Shown piece by piece: positions 61,003 through 64,000 of a stretch of 64,000 nucleotides of DNA. Source of the DNA: Sulfurospirillum deleyianum DSM 6946 (GTDB taxonomy: Bacteria; Campylobacterota; Campylobacteria; Campylobacterales; Sulfurospirillaceae); NCBI RefSeq assembly GCF_000024885.1, contig NC_013512.1, positions 2,046,001 to 2,110,000 on the forward strand, written 5' to 3'. Every line of letters starts with the position of its first letter. Within the stretch, counting starts at the first letter, position 1. The translations under genes were made by a program, and so were the position numbers. Below the pieces are notes generated by a model. That model was not told where the DNA came from. It worked only from the letters and a program-made list of their open reading frames with translations, and did no database searches.

Positions 61003-62061
61003 AATATACAAAAGACTTTGACACACACCCAAATGGTCATCAATCGCTTCTATCGTAAGTCCCGCACGCTCAATTAAGGCGATAAAATCCTTCGAGTGGT
61101 ACATCTTGCTGTATCCATTTGCCATCGCCGTAAAATAAGGCGATGTGTTGATAATACAATACGCAGAGGTCTCAAAACGCTGTCTATCCCAAAATGGCTC
61201 CATAATACAAAGCCGTGTATTTTCATCCATCGCCTCTTTGGCTTTGCTCAAAATCATCACAATCATCTCTTCGCTAAAGCAGTCTAAAAACTGACTCATC
61301 CAGATAATATCAAAGCCTTTGGGAAAATGATGCTCAGAGGAGAGAACGTTGGCAGGAAGCAGAGATATGTGCTTCTCTAAGCCCTCTTTTTGGATGTTCA
61401 CTTTTGCTAATGCGAGCTGTTCGGGCAAATCCATAATGCTGACATGTAACGCTTGATTGCTTTTGGCTAAGAGCATGGAAAATTTGCCCGTATTGCCACC
61501 CACATCCAAAATGCGTTTGGGCTTGAGGGCTAAGAGTTTTTGTACCGCTTCAGGAAAAGCGCTATCGGAGTAAAAGTGATCAAACCTAAACCAACTCTGC
61601 TGAGCATCTTCTGGCAAAGAGCTAAGGGCTGGGTAGATACTCTCCCATGAGCCAAATACTTTTAACCCCTCAGGTTTACCACTAAGAATGGCCTTATCCA
61701 ACCAAAAAAGCCCCTGATAATTGACGTGGTGGTTGTAGTTCATATTCGCAATCGTCATGGGGTCATTGAGTAAAAAATAGCCCGTTTTTGTGATGAAATA
61801 GCGTTCATCTTCTTGCTTCACAATGTCCGCACTCAGCGCTGTCTCTAAAAGCGTGATAAGCCCATAACGACTTAATCCTGTCTCTTTTGCCAGCGCATCT
61901 ACGCTCATTCCCTCTTTATGCTCATACAGTGCCTTTAAAACCCCCAAATCTCTCATGGAGCGGGCGGTTTGAAAAATAATGGGTGCAAAAGCAATGCGCT
62001 GGGCGTTATACTGTGCTTCTAAAGCGGAGCAGGTGTCATTCTCTTCAAAAAAACGATTCAT
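60988..62061 (-). CDS. SAM-dependent O-methyltransferase (family 2 type)
   Basis: 357 aa. An N-terminal winged-helix dimerisation domain (MRDLGVLKALYEHKEGMSVD, ALAKETGLSRYGLITLLETA) precedes the Rossmann domain with ILDVGGNTGKFSMLLAK (SAM motif I) and DIIWMSQFLDCF. Such enzymes methylate small aromatic hydroxyl groups and occur in aryl-polyene clusters. It is divergent from the biosynthetic operon starting at 62118, which fits that. Confidence 0.8.
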   Translation of the reverse strand: MNRFFEENDTCSALEAQYNAQRIAFAPIIFQTARSMRDLGVLKALYEHKEGMSVDALAKETGLSRYGLITLLETALSADIVKQEDERYFITKTGYFLLNDPMTIANMNYNHHVNYQGLFWLDKAILSGKPEGLKVFGSWESIYPALSSLPEDAQQSWFRFDHFYSDSAFPEAVQKLLALKPKRILDVGGNTGKFSMLLAKSNQALHVSIMDLPEQLALAKVNIQKEGLEKHISLLPANVLSSEHHFPKGFDIIWMSQFLDCFSEEMIVMILSKAKEAMDENTRLCIMEPFWDRQRFETSAYCIINTSPYFTAMANGYSKMYHSKDFIALIERAGLTIEAIDDHLGVCQSLLYIRHLA

Positions 62062-62117
62062 TTTTTGCCTTTATTTAGCTATCTTTTTATAATATACCAT
62101 CTTATGTTGAAACTAAC

Positions 62118-62444
62118 GTGAAGGATAATACGATTTTAACAAATCTTTATACGCCCATAACACTGGAGCCCAACCATATAAGCGTTGCCTTAAGTGATGC
62201 ACATCATCCCATTTTTCAAGCACATTTTCCAAACAACCCTTTACTCCCTGGATTTGTTTTGCTCGATATGAGTGCCAAGCTTTTACATGTAAAGATTAAA
62301 CGTATTCAAAAAGCGAAGTTTCTTAAACCCATTTTGCCTGAAAGCCTACTGCATTTTCACAGTGAAGCCAAAGAGAAGCGGTTAAAAATTGTTGTCAAAG
62401 TGATGGAAGAAAAAGTTGCGGAGTTGATCTATGAAACAGCCTAA
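62118..62444 (+). CDS. FabA/FabZ-like 3-hydroxyacyl-ACP dehydratase
   Basis: 108 aa from a GTG start. The hot-dog motif HHPIFQAHFPNNPLLPGFVL carries the catalytic His and matches FabZ/ApeI-type dehydratases; it is shorter than FabZ. It overlaps the glycosyltransferase gene by 14 bp. It would dehydrate a carrier-bound hydroxyacyl chain in the pathway encoded to the right. Confidence 0.8.
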   Translation: MKDNTILTNLYTPITLEPNHISVALSDAHHPIFQAHFPNNPLLPGFVLLDMSAKLLHVKIKRIQKAKFLKPILPESLLHFHSEAKEKRLKIVVKVMEEKVAELIYETA

Positions 62445-63135
62445 TGTCATTGTCGTGGTGCCAACGTACAATAACCCTCTGACCATTCAAAAGGTCGCAG
62501 AAGATGTCCTCACGCATGGGTACAAACTCATTATTGTCGATGATGGCTCAAGCACACCTGTGGCTTCACGAATCAAACCGCATGAAAACCTCACCCTTTT
62601 ACGCCATGAAACCAATCAAGGCAAAGGGGCTGCCATTATTACAGGGGCTAAAGAGGCGCAACAACAAGGGTTTGAGTATTTTATTAGCCTTGATGGCGAT
62701 GGACAGCACCTAGCAAGTGAAATTGCCAAAATCGTAGACGCCTGCGATGGTGAGCATCAAATTATCATCGGAGCACGCAATTTTGAGATTAACCATGTGC
62801 CCAATGGTTCAAAATTTGGCAGATGGTTTAGCAATTTTTGGGCATGTTGGGATACCGAACAGCACATCACCGATTCACTCTCAGGCTTTCGTCTCTACCC
62901 CACGTCTATTTTAGATTTGGTGATTGAGACCAAACGTTTTGATTGGGAGATGGAAGTGTTAGTCAAACACGCATGGAAAAAACGGCTCATTAAAGAGGTG
63001 GTGGTGGAGTGTTACTACCCTAAGCCTGAAGAGCGTGTGAGTCACTTTAAAAAGTTTTGGGATACCGCCGCCATTGTCATGGTACATGTCAAACTCTTAC
63101 CTCGCAAATTTTACTTGAAAAAAAGGTACCGATGA
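62431..63135 (+). CDS. family 2 glycosyltransferase
   Basis: 234 aa. The GT-A fold starts VIVVVPTYNNPLTIQKVAED; LIIVDDGSSTPVA and the DxD-like SLDGDGQH follow. It is the soluble dolichyl-phosphate-mannose-synthase-like type, without membrane helices. In aryl-polyene loci a GT2 of this form sits with the dehydratase and acyltransferase. It overlaps both neighbours. Confidence 0.83.
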   Translation: MKQPNVIVVVPTYNNPLTIQKVAEDVLTHGYKLIIVDDGSSTPVASRIKPHENLTLLRHETNQGKGAAIITGAKEAQQQGFEYFISLDGDGQHLASEIAKIVDACDGEHQIIIGARNFEINHVPNGSKFGRWFSNFWACWDTEQHITDSLSGFRLYPTSILDLVIETKRFDWEMEVLVKHAWKKRLIKEVVVECYYPKPEERVSHFKKFWDTAAIVMVHVKLLPRKFYLKKRYR

Positions 63136-63995
63136 GTACAAAACAAAGAGGGAGTGGCTGGAGTATTAAACTCGTATTTAACTTCTATAAAACTTTTGGT
63201 TACACCTTTATTTATTATCTGATGTACCCTGTCACTTTCTTTTATTTTTTGGTCGCACACAATGTCAAAGAAGCGCTCAAAGAGTATTACGCACACATTG
63301 AAGAACCTTTTACACTTTGGGTCTATTATGAACATCTGCGTCATTTTGCCATTACCATGTGTGATCGCTTTATCTCCAAAGTCGAGCCACAAAGCTACAC
63401 GTTTATTATGGAAAATCCAGAGCTTCTCTTAAGCAATGTCCAGCAAGGCTCCATTTTGCTTTTATCGCATTTTGGCGGTTGGGCAGCGGCTGGGAACTGT
63501 TTGAGTGGCTTTAAGATGAATGTCATTATGCAAGAAGCGCTTTTAGAAGAGATTAAAGCGATTGAAGAATCACTAGAGATGAAAAACACTCATTTGCACA
63601 TCATAGACCTCTCCAAAGGAGCGTCCAGCGTTTCACTTGAAATCGCCTCTGCCCTGCTTAGAAATGAGAGTGTTGCCATGATGGCAGACCGTGCGACAGA
63701 GCCTAAACATGCCAAAGAGATTCTCTTTTTTGGCAAGCCTGCCCTTTTCAATCAAAACCCTTTTGCCATTGCCTACAAAACACAAAAACCTTTAATTGCC
63801 CTTGTCGTCATTTATGAAAAAGCCCGCACGTATCGTATTGAATGTATGAATTTAACCATGAATAAAGACCATCATCAAGCCGAAGAAATTGAAACCTCTA
63901 TGCAACGCTACGCTGATTTCTTAGCGAATATCGTGAAACGCTACCCGAAGCAGTGGTTTAATTTTTATCATTTTTGGAAAGAGAAAAAAGCATGA
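63132..63995 (+). CDS. LpxL/HtrB-type lipid acyltransferase
   Basis: 287 aa from the ATG at 63132, overlapping the GT2 stop (ATGA). One N-terminal helix and the motif LLLSHFGGWAAAGN, with the HxxxxE/D catalytic site modified (H then Ala at the usual acid position, HFGGWA), and MMADRATEPKHAKEILFFGK. It probably acylates a sugar-lipid or polyene anchor rather than lipid A. Confidence 0.78.
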   Translation: MSTKQRGSGWSIKLVFNFYKTFGYTFIYYLMYPVTFFYFLVAHNVKEALKEYYAHIEEPFTLWVYYEHLRHFAITMCDRFISKVEPQSYTFIMENPELLLSNVQQGSILLLSHFGGWAAAGNCLSGFKMNVIMQEALLEEIKAIEESLEMKNTHLHIIDLSKGASSVSLEIASALLRNESVAMMADRATEPKHAKEILFFGKPALFNQNPFAIAYKTQKPLIALVVIYEKARTYRIECMNLTMNKDHHQAEEIETSMQRYADFLANIVKRYPKQWFNFYHFWKEKKA

Positions 63996-64000
63996 AACTT
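63992..64000 (+). CDS. start of next gene in the lipid/polyene operon (partial)
   Basis: An ATG overlapping the acyltransferase stop (ATGA) opens MKL... and runs off the window. Only three codons are visible, so nothing can be said of its function. The overlap supports continuation of the operon. Confidence 0.5.

Noticed and set aside
1-64000. tRNA, rRNA or CRISPR features, including tRNA(Sec) near selB
   Set aside because: No cloverleaf or TPsiC-like GGTTCGAATCC segment and no regularly spaced direct repeats were seen; the TTACATGTAA copies are irregularly spaced and are not a CRISPR.

Overview
The window looks like a chromosomal segment of an anaerobic or microaerophilic campylobacterotal bacterium, most like Sulfurospirillum. 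This is judged from gene content, low GC, and kinase H-boxes of the form NIAHQWRQPL that are common in this phylum. No tRNA, rRNA, CRISPR array or intact insertion sequence was seen. A 10-bp palindrome, TTACATGTAA, occurs about 30 times, inside genes, between genes and in terminator hairpins.

Layout. 1-8.5 kb: partial EAL protein; nickel-type ABC genes nikABC (no ATPase genes) with a GNAT; a two-component system with an EptA-type phosphoethanolamine transferase. 8.6-16.7 kb: small housekeeping and accessory genes (ArsC-like protein, two LysE exporters, nucleotide-sugar-epimerase-like protein, flavodoxin plus an overlapping Cys-rich micro-ORF, a DUF1007/NicO/DUF1007 metal exporter-like operon, a YnfA pseudogene, DUF2325, EAL, TehA-like channel).

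16.7-48.8 kb is one coherent theme: building a selenium- and tungsten/molybdenum-dependent formate dehydrogenase. It holds selD-yedF; a tungstate ABC transporter (wtpABC) with a ModE-type regulator and fdhD; a TonB-dependent receptor, FecCD-type ABC transporter and private TonB-ExbBD; a second ModE-TOBE regulator; a class III binding protein; and a radical SAM protein fused to a cytoplasmic copy of a metal-chelate binding-protein lobe. Then come a selenocysteine-containing fdhABC operon with its chaperone and ferredoxin, a three-gene ligand-binding protein/kinase/regulator set, and selA-selB. ModE-like inverted repeats stand before most of these units. A 67-nt element with compensatory changes occurs in the leaders of both wtpA and fdhA, suggesting shared RNA-level (Moco/Tuco-like) control. 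I regard the TonB/FecCD/ModE/radical-SAM-fusion group as the best candidate for an undescribed system: uptake and perhaps intracellular processing of a chelated oxyanion metal.

48.8-56.7 kb: a periplasmic respiratory module. It has a TAT-exported fumarate-reductase-like flavoprotein, tetraheme cytochrome c, NapC-type quinol dehydrogenase, porin and an atypical response regulator, followed by a second flavoprotein plus regulator copy. The two flavoprotein genes are mosaics of identical and diverged blocks. 56.7-60.97 kb: small protein, Dsb-like thioredoxin, PAS protein, ArsRS-like two-component system. 60.99-64 kb: methyltransferase and the start of a lipid or aryl-polyene-like biosynthesis operon (dehydratase, GT2, LpxL-type acyltransferase) running off the right edge.
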